Positions 13,101-27,644 of a stretch of DNA of 64,000 nt are shown here, one piece after another (position 1 is the stretch's first letter; every line of letters begins with the position of its first letter). The position numbers and the translations under genes are program-made. This DNA comes from Morchella semilibera (lineage: Eukaryota; Ascomycota; Pezizomycetes; Pezizales; Morchellaceae). The stretch covers positions 1,808,370 through 1,872,369 of the forward strand of contig WBVU01000008.1 of the NCBI GenBank assembly GCA_009192285.1, read 5' to 3'. The notes below the pieces were generated by a model. That model did not search any database and was not told where the DNA came from. It was given only the letters and a program-made list of their open reading frames with translations.

Positions 13101-16100
13101 AAAAGATATATGAGCGATCGAGTTGTGCTACTAGGCCGGTCGACATATTGAGGTTTGATACGCCAAGAGAGTAACTGAGTGATGTTCCACCATTCAGGAC
13201 GTTGATTTTGGCATGGCATAGCATGACTGGCAGTTCGCTTGCTAGTCTAGCTTATGGTTTCGAGTTGTTTCAACCCATTCCATTCGCATTCGCGCGGGGC
13301 GCTCAACGTTCTGCCATTCATTCATTCCATCCACTCTTGCGTCGACGTGTTCCGTTCGACCAGAACGCACCCGTTAATCTGTCATTTCTTCCCACCTTTC
13401 ATCAAATCCTCCAATGTCAAATTCAAGAGTCCCAATCCCGTCCATACCTGTCCCTCCATCATCAAAATTCCCCCCCTCCCCCCTCCTCTCCCCCCACGTC
13501 CACCGCAAATCATAACCACGCGCACTAAGCGTCCGTTGCGTGCCGGCGGGCACTAGTACGCACTAGTCCTACCACGGTAACGCTCGGCGTCAAATAAGGT
13601 TTAGCGTATGGTCTGTTCGCCGGGCCGAAATGACGACCTAGAAATTAGAATTGCTTTCACGGGCGGGAGGGAGGGAAGGATGCTAGCTAGCTACTACGGC
13701 TAGCATACATGTAGTACATGTATGTAAAAAAAGACTACGACACGTTATCTCACTCGGTTTTAGCACCGGTGGTAATTACTGGCTTTTTTTTTAATGCTTT
13801 TTTTTTTTTTCAATCTTTTCTTCTTTCCATTTTCCCACTTGTCTCTTTCGGGGAAGATACTTGCAGTACCTTTATGTTCTCGCGTGCTGTCATTTAAGTC
13901 GAGTCGGTTTTTGAGGTGGTGATAGTGTAGTGGTGGCAGAGGTACTGGGGAATGGCGGCTGCAGAGTCGGTGAGTCTGTTCTCGTGGGAGCAGGTTTGGC
14001 CTTTGGCCAGCACTTCCAGAGCTAGAGGTGAAATTGGAGGAACCCCAGATAAGTCTCGGAAACAATAATGTCGTTGAATTTTCGGTAAACCGCGGATATC
14101 AAGACACTCGCTCTGCGCCCGGATTTCTTCATGGCCTGTCCTCCTCTGTTATTTCGTCGATACAGTAACATATCAAAAAAAAAAAAAAAAAAAAAAAAAC
14201 GAGAAGTCTGTCACCCAGTACGTTCGGCCGATCTGGGGAATGATCTAGAGCTACGTTCAGTTAATTCCATCCACCTGCCAGGACGACAAATATACGATAT
14301 CTCCATCCTCATATAAGTTAGTTATCCCCCCTCAGCCCCACCATGGGCTCTGGAGGCTCACCCTAAACCACAGTAAAGCGGTCAAAGTGAGACCCCATCG
14401 GTGAGAGAAAAAAAAGTCCAAAATTCCGCACAAAATGAGCTTCTGGGCCCCTCGTTAAGTAGTTTCTGCACCCCCATGTCCGCTGGTGGAGCGCGGGGAG
14501 TGATTAGCGCCCATCCATCAATAGGTATTGTGTTAATTTCTCCCAAATTAGCATATGGACGGTATGAGGCTCCTGAGAAACATGTTTGGTTGGAAGAGCA
14601 AGGCTAGGGTCAGATTGCGTTGACAGAAGTCTGCAGGTCATAAGGCGGGCCGATGTAACTACGATAGCGTATGTAGCTTAAAACAGAGTTAATAATTTTA
14701 CCCCTCTTTGTTGAGACCGAAATAGCAATTACGAGTTAATTAAGGGCCGGACGAGAGGGAGTAAAATGGATGGGAATAGGAAATGGGAAATGTGACCAAG
14801 ATCTAAAAATAGGTTCAATGGTGTGTTAATCCCGCATAATACGCCATATGTGGTGATCTGATAATATTGTAGGTAAAATTAGGGGACTGCTTAGTTTACC
14901 TGATTCAAGGTCACATAACTCTATGAGTTAAATTATGCCCATTCTTCGGATGTTGGTTGGCTGGTCGGACCAAGTGTTACGTTGGTTTTTTTTTCCTTCC
15001 TTTTTTTTCCTTGCGAAGCGGGGTAAATTTAGGGGCTAATCTAACTTACTACGGGTTTTTAATATAGACAGGTGTCTAAGTTGGGAATAATTAGCTTTTT
15101 ATTTTCGATTGAAGCGCTTACTGGGGGGGTTGTGGGCAGGAAAATGCACCATATCGAGTGTGGGCATAGGTCGATCCATGGACCTCGCAGGGCAAAAATA
15201 GCCCACAGTTGGGTTTTTCCCTAATAGGGGATTTTCCCGTCCCACCCACACCTTGCAATGAAGCAACTGGGCTGCATGCATGCATGCAGGGCTGCTTGGC
15301 GATGGGCATCGTGATGGGAAGGTTGGTGTGTGTGAGGGGGGGGGGGTTTGTTGCTATTTTGTACTGCGTGCGGCACACCCACCACACTCCTTCTCGCATG
15401 GCATGGTGTGGGCGGGCGCACAGACGGAGCGTGGTCCACAAGCGAGGAATCTTGGTTCGTTCGCTAAGACGGGAGTCGTCATAGGAGAAAATAGTGGGAG
15501 GGTTGCCTAGCCTGGCAAGGGTGGGGGTGGTGTTTAGTAAGGCCTAGCGAGTGGGTCAAGTCAGGTACGCTTCCCCCCCCCCCCACCTTTGCTGAGTGAT
15601 AATGCATATTTCGAGAATTTTTGAGTTGAGGCAGGAGGCTTCATCGTTTCACGATTTCCTGGTAACGGACTTTTACGACTGCAGGTTAATGTTCCCCCCC
15701 CCCCAATACAACCCTTTCCCCACCAACCCCCAGGGGATCACTGGCTCAGTTCGTAGCCAGTCAGGTTAGATACACTGACCTGGTCCTGGCTCTTCCCGTA
15801 TGTTAACGTTTCGTCTGGAAACGGAACACCGTTGTTGCTTAATTACACTCAGTGGTGATAATAATACATGTAGTAGTAGTGGTTGTAGTAGTAGTGGTTG
15901 TCGTAGTACTAGCACTATCTTGTTTTACGCTACTGGACTGTAGATACCGTACCGTGAATTAATTTAGAATTTTTGACACCTGTTCTGTATCCACGTAGTA
16001 CACAAATAAACTTTTCAGATGGTCAACCACCCCTCATCCACCCCAACACCCACCTAGTCCACGACCCTGGATAATTCGAACTCAATTGCAAGACTTCTGT

Positions 16101-18637
16101 CAGGAAGTTGCGACAAAGCCATAATCGTGCCCCCCCCCCCCCACCCTCCCGAAGAATCAGGTACCGCCGGCCGGTAGTCGTTTTGAGTCCGCCACCTGCT
16201 ACCAGTCCTGGGGGAATGTAAGTACATACATTCCACATGGCATGTACATGGCTTCTATTCTTCTCTTTTGCTTCTCTAGGCGCTTAACATACATAATAAT
16301 AAGTGCGGCTGATAATTAGCCGTGCCAGTGCCATGCCATATGCAAATTACGGGGCCCCCTCAATTCACCCCTCTGCTCTATGACGAACCACACAGGGTGT
16401 TTTTCTTTTTTTTCCGTGTCTCACACGGCGGAAATCGGATCAGATCAACAGAGCGGAAATCGGATTCGCTTCGGGAGTGTCAAGCCAAATGCAAGCAATG
16501 CGAAATGAAAAGAAGAAAAAAGAACAACCAACAAGCCGAGACCCTTATTACGTGATACAGTCCTATTCTAGGGAAGAAGGGGCCTGGACTGGGATCGAGG
16601 GAGGAGTAGATCTAGCTGTCTAGGGGGACATTTGTCTGTGTGAGCAGCTGTGTGAGTGTGTATTGTTTGTGAGATTGCGAAATGATGCGACGAACGAGCC
16701 CCATCCTCATACCCAAACAAACCCACCAACCGAGTATGCTCATAATTTGAACAGACGGCCCTGGTGGAAATCTCGCGACAGCGAAAGGGAAATAACCTAG
16801 TTTAAACAGGCAAAAGGAAAAAAGATCTAGGGTCTAGGTTACTGCGCAAGGCCTAGAACAGGAACCACTATGAGTCGATCACGGTCGGTCAATATTGTCT
16901 TCTCGTCCTCTCACTCGCTGACTGGCTGGCCTCAATTGTAAGTAACTAATTCTACATAATTCACTTATTTTACGGACATGTGAACTAACCAGCTAGGTAG
17001 AGTAGCTCTAGCGATATCATATCATATCATATCGATTAGAGTAAAATAAACTAAGTAATTCGGACACACCCTCGCCTGCAGTTGCAGGCTCGTACGTCCG
17101 GCAGGCCAGACGCATACCTTGTCCCCCGTCCATCCAGCAGGCAGATCACCCACCAAATCACCCACCCCACTCGGAAGCTGCTGTATGAAGGGGAGCTGCC
17201 TGCCTGTCTCTCTCTCTGCACAGGGTGGAGAATGGGAAAGGATGAACCCCTGCTACCCTGCATGAACTTATTTTTGCCCGCAAAATAAAACAGATTAGGA
17301 AAAAAGCAATCGGGGATAAGAAAAAAAAATAGTACTCAATATAGAGTCTTCTACTTTAGATAGAGGAGGGGGGTGGAACACTTATGCCTTGGCCAAATGA
17401 GGCACGACTGCAGCCAGCGCTGTGATTCGAGGGACGACTGGCACCTGCTGCCACGTGCACGATGTGATTTGCTTTTTCCTTCCTTTCTTGCTCTCTTGCT
17501 TCTGGAGGGATGAGGGAGGGAGGAAGGAAAGGCTTCTGGATGGCTTGATCTAATCTTGAAATTGCCGTGAGTGAGGGGAAGATGAGTGAGTGGGTGAGGG
17601 GAGAGAAGTATGTTCGACGGAGAAGAGCATGGTTTCTAGTTACTTTACAGCTTCGGCCACTCACATACCCAGGACTTCGTCTACATATCGGGAAACCCAC
17701 TTTCGCGCAGTAAAATACCAGCAGAAGGGCTAGCCAGTTCTGTACAGCATTAAGAGATGGTGGTGGTGGTGGGAGATGGGATGGGTTATGGGTTGAGTTG
17801 GTTGGATGCTACACGCCTACATACACTTTGAGCACTCACTGCTTTACTGCCAGTGCTGCTAATTGTAGGCGGCAGATGTGGTACATACAGCATAGATACT
17901 TACAGGCAACCATCCCGATCAGGACAACAGTTATATTTTTAAAATATGAGGGATCCATTTCGGATAACGATCTGGATGGATGGTTGTTCCCAAACAAATC
18001 AAGTCATCTCTATTTTGTCGGTTATTCTATTTTCCCCCCTACCTCATCCATGCACCATGGACAGTACCGCACCTATCATCCATGGATACATGTAGGTTAT
18101 TTTTCTATTACTGTTCATGTACTGCATGTCTTTGGGTGTGCCCGGTACAGTTCACTTACTGGATTAGCTTTATTTAATGTTTTTTCACTTTACTTATTTT
18201 TCTTTTCTCGGGCTGATTTGGAGCCTTGGGTGGGGTGCTAAAAAAATACCTTTGTGCACCTGGTTGCAGAAACGTTTTGCCGCCCCAAGTCCTAATCAGG
18301 ACCCGTAGGACCTGCAGGCAAGACTGGTTCGTGCTTCTCTTGAATGTCTCGCTCCACCCCCCCTGATTCCCTTCTAGTCCCACCTGAGTTGCTCTAGTGC
18401 AGCGTTCACAGTGCATACATAACCTCGTCGTCCGCACCAGAGATTCTCACCTCCACACTCTCAACAGCAGCAGTCAGAAAGCAGCTCAAGTAGCATTGCC
18501 CATCCAGTCGAATCGATATTAAAACGGCTCATCCGATCTTTCACCCACATCTCGCTCATCCATCTCATCTACATGGTTTTTGTCAGCACTACAACTCCAC
18601 GCATATAACCTAGCCGACTAGTCGCTTGCGATTCTCG

Positions 18638-18647
18638 GTATATATAC
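18638..18647 (+). promoter_or_regulatory. TATA-like box upstream of the Zn(II)2Cys6 gene
   Basis: The sequence GTATATATAC lies about 165 bp before the ATG at 18810. It is followed by an ACCACC/CAACA-rich leader of the kind often seen in fungal 5' untranslated regions. The assignment rests on motif and position only. Confidence 0.4.
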
Positions 18648-18809
18648 GTCGAATAAATCATTTACCCCAACATCAACACAACCACCAAATCTACAACTAT
18701 TTATTTATCAACCACCACCACCACTCTTCCCTCATCAACTCATCCAGAAAATTCAACCGCTTGGTTGCCACTCCTACACCCGCCTACAGCCATCACTCAA
18801 TCCACAACA

Positions 18810-20802
18810 ATGCAGCCAAAGGCACCAAAAGTTTCTACAAAGACTCACCGTCGCTCACGGACAGGTACTTTGCTAACTCCATCACTACCAGCTTTCTACA
18901 TTTTTCGGTTACTGACACGAAGGATGGGGGTGAATAGGATGCTTCACCTGCCGCCTTCGCCGCAAGAAGTGTGACGAGGGAAAGCCGCTCTGCAAGGCCT
19001 GCAAGCACCTCGGTCTCAGCTGCGAGTACAAGCGCCCGGTCTGGTGGGGCAACGTCGACCAGCGCAAGCGCCAGAAGGAGACTATTAAGATGTTAATCAA
19101 GAAAACCAAGCTGTCGGAGAAGGTGAACCAGGCATCGCCAATGAGCGCGGACTCCCCGCCGGAGCTGTCGCGCTCATTGCCAACATCAGACACCCTTTCG
19201 GACACACTTGCGCGACGGAGGAGCTTGAGCATGGAGTCGGGATACACACTGGACCAGTACGATATCGAAACCGAGGATGGAGTGTACCCGGAAATCCACC
19301 ATGGACACCCACACCCGCATCATCCGTTCCCACCCTTTGAGGTGGATATCATGACTGAGAAGCAGACATACATTAACAGCTATGGCATGCCTATGCGAAG
19401 GAGCTCAACTAGCACAGCCTCATACACTGGTAGCTTGAGGAGGGATTCGGCTGTGATGTCATCGGTGGGCTTCCCGGAGGCATTTCAGCTCGAAACTGGC
19501 ATCTCCCACCACGTGCACACGGAGAACGGCCACCCTGTAGCTGCGGACTACAATTTCTTTGACTATAACTATGGACAGGAGGCAGTGCAGGCTGAACAGA
19601 TCCCATTTATCCCTGTCGATGAGAACGACCAATACCTTCTCGACCACTTCATTCACAACGTCCTTCCTATCTTGTACCCGGTTTTGGACCTCAACTTGGA
19701 CGGCGCAGCGAGGAGGGATGTGATTTTGCCAGCATTGGCTAACAACGAGTGTTATCGAAGCTGCTGCCTCAGTATTGCAGCGCTCCACCTTAAGGCAACT
19801 CAGAGACTTCAGAATGAATGGATTGATGCCGAGATCACCCGCCACCGATATGCCACGATCTCAGGGCTTTGCAAGGCACTGGAGAAGGATACTGACCACC
19901 TCGAGATCCTCGAAGCTACCATTGGCATGATTCTTTTCCAGTGCTCTGTCGGCACCTCTTCCGACAACCTCCCCGATATTCCATGGCACCAGCATTTCCA
20001 GGCCGTAACTTCCCTCGTTGGCAAGCTCGATCTTCCACGCTTCCTCCAACCACTTACAGAAACAGTTCACCCAACCCCGTCAGTAAATATGACTCTTACC
20101 GCCTGGATCGACATTCTCGGCGCTACTATGCGCGGTCGTGCTCCAAACTTCGCCGACACATACCGCGAAAAGCACTTGAGCAACGGCTACAGCGGCCTCC
20201 GCGAGCTCATGGGCTGCGACGACCGCGTCATGTACCTCATCTCGGAGATTGCCTGTCTCGAGGCACTTAAGAACGACCACATGCTCACCGACATGGAGCT
20301 GTGCGACCACGTCAAGTCCCTTGGCCACCAGATCGATCTCACAGAGCCACCATACGAGGAGCCCATCTACCCAATCGTCACCCCCAGTGGTCTCATTGAC
20401 CACCGCCAGCTCACCCGCACCACTACCGCCGCATTCAGATACGCGGCAAGGATCTACCTTTGCAGTCTTGTCCCTGGCTTCGACTGCACACAGCCACAGG
20501 TTGAGGAACTCCTCAACAAACTTACGCTCTGCCTAGAGCAGATCCCGGCAGGCCCGGATGGCTTCGACAGGAGTCTTGTGTGGGTGTTGTTGATTGGAGG
20601 GTCTGTGGCCACGGAGGGATCGAGGTTCAGGAGGTTCTTCGACAGAAGGTGCGCACTGATGGGAGAGGATGCTGGATACGGAAGCTTTGGGCGCATGGCG
20701 AGGCTGCTGGAGACGCTCTGGGAACGCAGGGAGGCGGGATGCGAGAACGTTACATGGAGAGAGGTTATGGACAGCGAACGCTGGGATTTCCTCCTCATTT
20801 AA
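18810..20802 (+). CDS. Zn(II)2Cys6 transcription factor, 639 aa
   Basis: The gene has two exons, 18810-18864 and 18938-20802. They are separated by a 73-nt intron (GTACTT...AATAG, with CTAAC and CTGAC branch-like motifs). Splicing restores an N-terminal binuclear zinc cluster: cysteines 20, 23, 30, 37, 40 and 47, spaced C-x2-C-x6-C-x6-C-x2-C-x6-C, with the RLRRKKC core. A basic linker follows, starting KRPVWWGN and running into a helical Lys-rich stretch. Residues about 190-560 form a long helical fungal-specific regulatory domain (DQYLLDHF..., CCLSIAALHLKA, PDIPWHQHFQAV) that I attribute to the PF11951 type. It should be a nuclear DNA-binding regulator. From memory, the cluster, WW linker and DQYLLDHF region resemble the Pro1/RosA/NosA group of sexual-development regulators, but that assignment is unverified. 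The unspliced frame starting at 19090 would lack the DNA-binding domain. Confidence 0.92.
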
Positions 20803-23064
20803 TTTTCTCCTTTGGTTCTTTTTCTTCCTCTTCTTCCCTGAAACCCATTTTACTTTACAGACTTTTTATTGCAACATTCGCTACTTATAAATTTCCTCTA
20901 TTATATTTTATTTCTTTTGTCCTTCTTTCCTTTGTCATTTTTCTGACCCGGGGCGGGCCGGGGGCGGGGGGCGGGGGATTGTATATAGCATTCGTTCTGG
21001 CGTTCTTCTTTCACAGCTTTGAATCAGCATTTTTTTTCTTTTTTGTTTTAATTCATTATGGGGATAACGCACGATATCAGGAGTTTTATTTTATTTATTT
21101 CATTTGTTTTTTTTCCCTGATTTATTTCATTTGTATAACGAATCTTTCCTTTGTCAATTAACTCTTTGTGACGTTTTTTACACCGCTGGATGGGATATGT
21201 AGCCAAAGCAAAAACCTGTATACTATAAATTCGATATATACTACATATATTATGAAGTTTTGTGTACCTTTTGCATCTGTGTATTTTTTGTACTATTTTG
21301 TATCAGTGTGTCAGATGGCGATGATGATGTGATGTCCTTTTCCTTGTGTATTCCAAGTAGTCTTTTCTTTTGTTAGCCACGGTCGAACTGTATGAGACAG
21401 AAAAGAAAAAAAAAATCATTTTCATGAGTATGAGTGTTATGTATCTTAATTAGCTTAGTATCTAGTCATTTTACGAAGTTTTTCATTTAAAAAAAAAAAA
21501 AAGGAGTTTATTCGTCACTTTTTCCATCGGCCCAATTAAACTAGTTTGAGATGAGCAAAATTAAAACCCCTCGGGCAACCAATCGCATAATCTACCGTGA
21601 CCGGTTAGTAAGTTTTTTCTTTCTAGATGGGTTGTGACTCTACCTCGTTAATCAGGAAGAAATCGAGTCACACTGGGTCTCACATCAGCTGCAATGTTAA
21701 TTTCCGGTTACTTTCCACTGAGGAGGTGATGAGAGCCTATGGAAGCTGGTTACGATGGTGGATAGCGAGATGAGATTTCGTTTCTGGACTCGATTTGAGT
21801 CTACAGGGGAGGTGGTGTAGCCAGGGCTTGTATGGTACCACAGAGATTCTTTGGGGGCCAACCTCCACATCGAACACAGATTCGCAGTCAGCAGGGGGGG
21901 GGGGGGAGCTCTGGGTGTTTATCGTCGGGATATGCCAGAGACGGCGTCCGCGGATGCGAGTTGTATGAAGTGGAAAAACTGAAGGGTTGGGTTAGGAATG
22001 AGACTGGAGGAGAGAATGCCGGAGGGAGACGAGCAAAAGAGGGGGGGGGGGAGTGAGTTACAAGATCGTGGATGGGTGTGTAGGGTGGTCGAATCGTGTG
22101 CTTGTTTGTTTCCAACTTGAGCATTTGTTTACACCGCGTACTGTGGCCGGGGTAGACCGGAGGGAGGGGGGAGGGGGTGGGGGGAGGACGCTATCAAAGT
22201 GTGGAGTGCAGACAGGCATCACTGGGGTTCCACTTGATAATCAGAAAACCTACATGTAGGTATACTTTTACTGACTCGTAGGTGTGGGCGGCCTCCATGG
22301 ATAGACACTAGCAATGATGTGTTGTTTCTGAACTGTGCGCCGCGCCTTTCCAGGCAAGTATGTATCAATTGAGTTTGGCCCCACTCCCTCTTTCTATTTT
22401 TTTTATTTTTTTATTTGGTGTTGATTTCTTGTCTGCGTCTGTGAACTGGTTGCCAGACGTATGGGTTTTAAGATTTCTCCGCGAGACGCACCCACTAGTG
22501 GGAATCGCAATATCTCGATATATGTTTACCATAGACATGCCAGTCATATACTGAGGTTTCCACTTGGGGCCCAGGATCTAGGAATAGGTAAATGGTTCGA
22601 TGTTTTGTCACTCACTTGTGATACCCTCGTTTTAAATCCCAGGGAAAAAAGATAATATGATGGGTGAGTTTGATTGAGCTCAATAGAAAGCTTCACAAGG
22701 AGGGAGTGGCATGACACCTTGGATCCTGATCAGGGAAAGAAAAAAACTAGGGGAATACTGAATTAGTGGATTGCAGGACATCACCTATGGGTCTGCGTAG
22801 CAGGCTCACCAGCCTTAGACAACAAGATATAATTTCCAGAACCGGTTTAATGTCGATATCATTCACCATTCATGGATCGCCGGCCTTGTCTGGTTTTAGC
22901 AAGAGCCTCACCACCTTGTACCACTGATAGAAATCATATCAATAACGTTAACGTCCATCGGCTACTATGACTCCGAATCCGATAAAAGACATTTTTGTAT
23001 CTACATAGACTAGATTGGGCTAGAAGGTCTGAGTTCAGGTGTCACACCAGGTACTAGCACATAA

Positions 23065-23067
<3 letters not shown>

Positions 23068-23095
<28 letters not shown>
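23068..23095. repeat. Poly-A tract (28 nt)
   Basis: Twenty-eight consecutive A residues. It could be a plain homopolymer or the tail of an old retrotransposed insertion, but no element body is recognisable beside it. Confidence 0.85.
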
Positions 23096-26000
23096 CACGG
23101 GGGTTCGCGGAAGATGGGAAATAGGTTTTTCCCGCATTGGTTTTCGATTTCTATACCAGGTTGTGTGTGTTTAATTGGCGGGGTTGGCTATAGGGGGTTA
23201 GACGAAAAGTTAAGAAACGTAACGTACGTGGTATGTACGTGCCTGCAGATCAGTTCGGGTACAATGATTAACGTTTCGAGATATGGAGTAGGGCTCAATT
23301 AATTGTAATTGTAAGAGTGAGAATTGTTGAGTTATTGGTGTTGCAGGAGGTGCAGTTGAGAAATATGTACCTACATGTAGGTGGTATTAATTGCAACATC
23401 TCGGCGCCAATAGGCTGGATATACGTTCAAAATTTACACAATTACACCTCATGTGCATGCTGTAACACGATCACTAAAAGCAAAAGCAAAAAAATTCCCA
23501 CCGCTGTGTCTCGTTACTGACCCAAAACTGCAACTCTTCACTCCCTTCCCATCGGGACGGCAACAATAAAAAAAAAACGCTCGCTCTGCGCGTGTGTATA
23601 TGCATAATAGTTGACAAACGAGCCTGTCAGCTGATCGGCTCTCTTCTTCCTATCAATTGAATGCAGTAATTAATTTCGGATTGTTGCATCATTACGGGTC
23701 CTAATATATATACAAGTGTTCTAGCTATGATAATATGTGATCGACGACTATAGTTTTTTATGTTTCTGGCTCAGACCCTCATGAGTTGGATATATATATA
23801 TGTACGTATCTCGGTAGCCCACATGCTTCCCGTTCCTGTGTCCTTTCTCTCGGATAGCCGTATGCTCTTCTGTCCACGTGAGGAGATGGGTTACTCAAGG
23901 TGGTTTTCTAGCAAATTTTTTGTCCGTTTTAGTATTGACGGCATGTTGGGATCACTACACATGGGTCAACGGGTACATGTATATAACATGGCCATGGGGC
24001 GGGCTATGGTATTCGTCTTGTGAGGGGATAACCGTTTATATATAATTATAAGCTTGTCTGACACGTGCATAGTGGGCGAGGGCAAAACCATGATCTGCAA
24101 TTAAAGACCTCGTCTCGTTGTAACGAAGGGGTTCCCGAATGTCGCCATAGTCAACTAGCTTTTATCCCGGGGGATCACCACTAGTTGATGTGTTGTATAT
24201 TATAATTAATAGGTACAATTATACGTCTATGCCGCGTTTCAGTATGACACTCAGTGAACTGCTTGCCCCGACATCACCATTATTATTGTTGAGACGGGGA
24301 AAAATATCTGTTGTTGGTAATTATTCTGTCCCAATTTTTTTTATAGAGAAAATTGAAGTTAGCTCAGTGGGTAGGCTATTAAGTGATTCTCCGGTTATCC
24401 GTGCAATGTCTCAGAGCTCCTAAATTCAAGACATCTGTAGAACTTTTTTTGTAACAGGGTCCCCTGTATACGTAGTCGAGTGTTGTTGGAAAACTACGTT
24501 TAGAGAATGTTAGACGTTCATGGTTATACCTAGAAGGGAACATGTATACTTCGATGTTAACTCCAATGGATGCGGCGCGTCAACAATGTGCGTCAAACCG
24601 AAACGAATCCGTCGCAAACCATTTCCGGCATTATAACGGTGTTTAGCGAAATAGAAATCAAACAGTTCTCGGGAGTTATCCGGCCGATACACCGATATCC
24701 TAGCAATGGTATGGATAATCGTGGGAAATGTTTCGGTCTTGGACCTTAGAAGAATTCACGGAGGCTACAGGTGAGAGGTCTTAAATTCAGGCAACCCTCA
24801 TATGGGTATCCAAGGAGTCCTATGAGGCCAAAGGATGACTGTCAACACACCGTATATTAGCAATGACCGGAACAGAACCTTTTGTATAGAGACAGAGCAA
24901 TGAACCGAACCGTGCTGGATGATTTCAAGTAACCGAGAGCTTAGAGCCTAATCCCAAATAATTAGCATTATACGGCATTATCTGCTGTCGGTCGTAGTTC
25001 CACTAAACTCCGAAGTCCTGACAAGGACCACCCCTATGATGATGCCTAGTAACTGTCAGCTCAATCTGTGGATAGATATCATTGGCTGGATCTACGTACT
25101 GTTTTTATTTAAATTATCTAATTTTCTTTAGGGGAGGAATATGGATGGTTTAATGTTTAATTGTTGTAGTTATAAGTGTTGGTTGGTCCGGGGGGTTCGA
25201 TGCGCTTTATCATTGGCACTGGCAATCAGGGAATGAACTTAGATATTTAGTCACTATGGGCAAAGCCGAATAGTAATTGAAATACCTCATAATTGACTAT
25301 AAGCATTATACTCTAGCTAGGTTTTCTTTTTATCATTAGATAGAGGTACCACCTAACATTTACGTACGTATGTATAGTGTCGTTCGTCATCAATGGAAGC
25401 GAGGCTTCACTGAAGGATCGATTATGTAAACCAATCACGATACTGAAAATTGCATATTAATGTAGTTGCAATACACGCATTTAATAGTCCTAGCTCATTC
25501 TTTTTTCGTACCTTAAGGCTATTAATTGTTTTCATGTATGTACTTTGATCCATATCCTTGGTCAGCGACCTCGACGCCACGTTTGGGATTGCGTCTCGAC
25601 CCTGCCAATTCTATACAGGCAGGATACATGTTATGCAAATATATGAGTGCATGCATGTTCTCCCGGAGATAACTACCGTGCTCGGCTTCGGCCATATTGG
25701 CTCCCAGGAATCTAGATTGTTTCAAGCCACAAAACCAGAGCGGATCATGAAGTTTAGTCAGTGAAAATGAGACTAGCTAGGAGATCTCCCGCCCAAACAT
25801 CGGCGGAAGGCGAGAAAGGTCACCTCATATATATCGTCCCGCTTCTCAAAACCAGGTACATTTAGAACCTATTACCTAAGACTACGGCTATTATGTATCC
25901 TCTAAGGATTTTGAAGCCATGGGATGAGAGCTCGGTGAGGAGTAATAGACACCGGGCCCCGTAACAGGTTAAATCGGGAGTCCCGGGATCTCATTGATAA

Positions 26001-27625
26001 GGAGTAGAATAGCGATGAAGTCCGTCCCGATCGAAGAGAATCGATTACCTACATAGCATATATCCTTATTATGGTTATTTATGCGCATATTCACCACTAG
26101 AGTAATCTTTCTCTAGCGTTGACACTGTACGGATGCCGTACCTATCTATGTACGTATAGATGTTCAAGCTGAATCTTCGTCCGCTTCAATTGCTCTTGTC
26201 TGCATAAGCGAGACCGAAACGGAAACCCTAATAATTGCGTTCTCCAATGAAATCACTTGGCACAGCTCTTTTAATAAAGTGACCTAATTAGGAAGGTGTC
26301 TCATGTGCCGATTGCAGCTGGATCGGTCTGATTTTCGACTATCATTGATGAGGTGAAAACAATTTCCCTAGCTATCCAATGGCACCTTTCAATTCTCAAA
26401 TTCCCATAGAGTACGTGTACTCTGTCTACTTTCTATTAAGCACCTTCTTCAAAGCTTTGGCCCCTATTTACGGCTTCAACCTTAGCCGTTTAATGCATAT
26501 TTTCCTCGAGCCGGCCTGCGGAATAAGTTGGATGCTCTGTGCAGCAGCGTCATGGGTTGTAAGGCTATAATCGGCAGTTATTATTGAGCCCCAAAATATG
26601 CCGTGTTACCCACTATGGCAGATCTGTAGAGGTCAAGGTCCCATTATTCGACCACATGAAGCACCCTGCACATGTTGCTTATGCCTCACACACTGTAAAG
26701 AACCATCGATATTGATCCCGTGTGGTTGGTTGGTTGGTTGATGGTTTTACCAAATTTAACATGGTTCGTCGCCCTATGTGTGATCGACAATGATCATACC
26801 ATACCCCATAGTAAGCTCTCTGATGGCTACTGTTGACTGGAGATATAAGCCTCATCAACACAAGGGAATCTGACACACCGTAGTCACCGCACAGGGGACT
26901 ATCACCGTTTTTTATTTCTTCGCCCAGCATTCTTCATGTCCTAAATGGCTCCCACAACGGCCGGAAATTGTATACTGAGTCTCAAGAAGTACATGCAGTT
27001 GTGTTGCACAACAGGGGCAACGAACTATCACTGGTTGTGCTGCCAGATATAACTTCGGATAATCGCTTTGTGAGGCTTACATGACCTCAGTGCTTCATGT
27101 GCAACTTGACCGGCCGAATTGAGGATGCCAATCCTCGGTATTGTGAGGTTCAAGGTTTCCTATTATAAAGTTGTGCTGATATGATACAGTCAAGGGGACA
27201 GTAGGGGTGATAGATTGTTCAAGTAGGTAGGCAACACCGAGCATCATCTAATCCCTGTAGTGATTTGCTGCAGTTGATGTGGCACCCATCGTACCCAGTC
27301 CTGACTTTGAAGTTCTATATGTACGCATACCGGCAGCCGGGTAAGACGATGAGGTTAATGTACCTGAAAGGAAGAGCGGCTGCAAATGCACGGGTAGATA
27401 TCTTGAAGAGATGTGGCGAGGTCGCTCATGTGGGAGGGACATCTCTTACAAGTTGAGACACCGATGTGTGTTGGATCCGGGATAGTTCGTCGGATTCTAG
27501 TCTCGAATTAAGAAAGTTACGCAGGTCTAGATCATTATAGACAGTTATCTAAAGAACGGAAACTGCGCTTGATCGATCATATGCATATTCTCACCTATTA
27601 AGCCAGTCTATTATAGATAGGATAT

Positions 27626-27644
27626 CCGAAAGCCAGGCTTTCGG
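27626..27644. repeat. Perfect hairpin (9-bp arms, 1-nt loop)
   Basis: The arms CCGAAAGCC and GGCTTTCGG flank a single A. It is intergenic and its function is unknown. Confidence 0.8.

Larger units (their letters stand above)
6508..18809. other. 12-kb gene-free stretch with simple repeats and homopolymers
   Basis: I see no convincing gene. The stretch holds TACATGTA palindromes (7746, 8317, 8377, 8589, 8595, 9940, 13706, 13715, 15865, 18087), long homopolymers (C 9378-9390, T 9483-9496, G 11324-11338, A 14175-14199, C near 16130-16142), a (CA)n tract at about 11831-11854, a (TTTTG)n tract at 13065-13100, a perfect inverted repeat at 11387-11404, and (ATATC)n near 17014-17034. The final 200 bp form the promoter and leader of the transcription-factor gene at 18810. 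Confidence 0.5.

Noticed and set aside
13202-13556. Overlapping 100-108 aa plus-strand frames
   Set aside because: Two frames of similar length overlap in a C/T-rich region, and the products are Pro/His-rich low complexity without domains.
24355-24430. tRNA-like stretch (TTAGCTCAGTGGGTAG)
   Set aside because: It resembles an A-box, but no B-box GGTTCGAAT-like motif or acceptor stem follows at the right distance, and no cloverleaf can be drawn.
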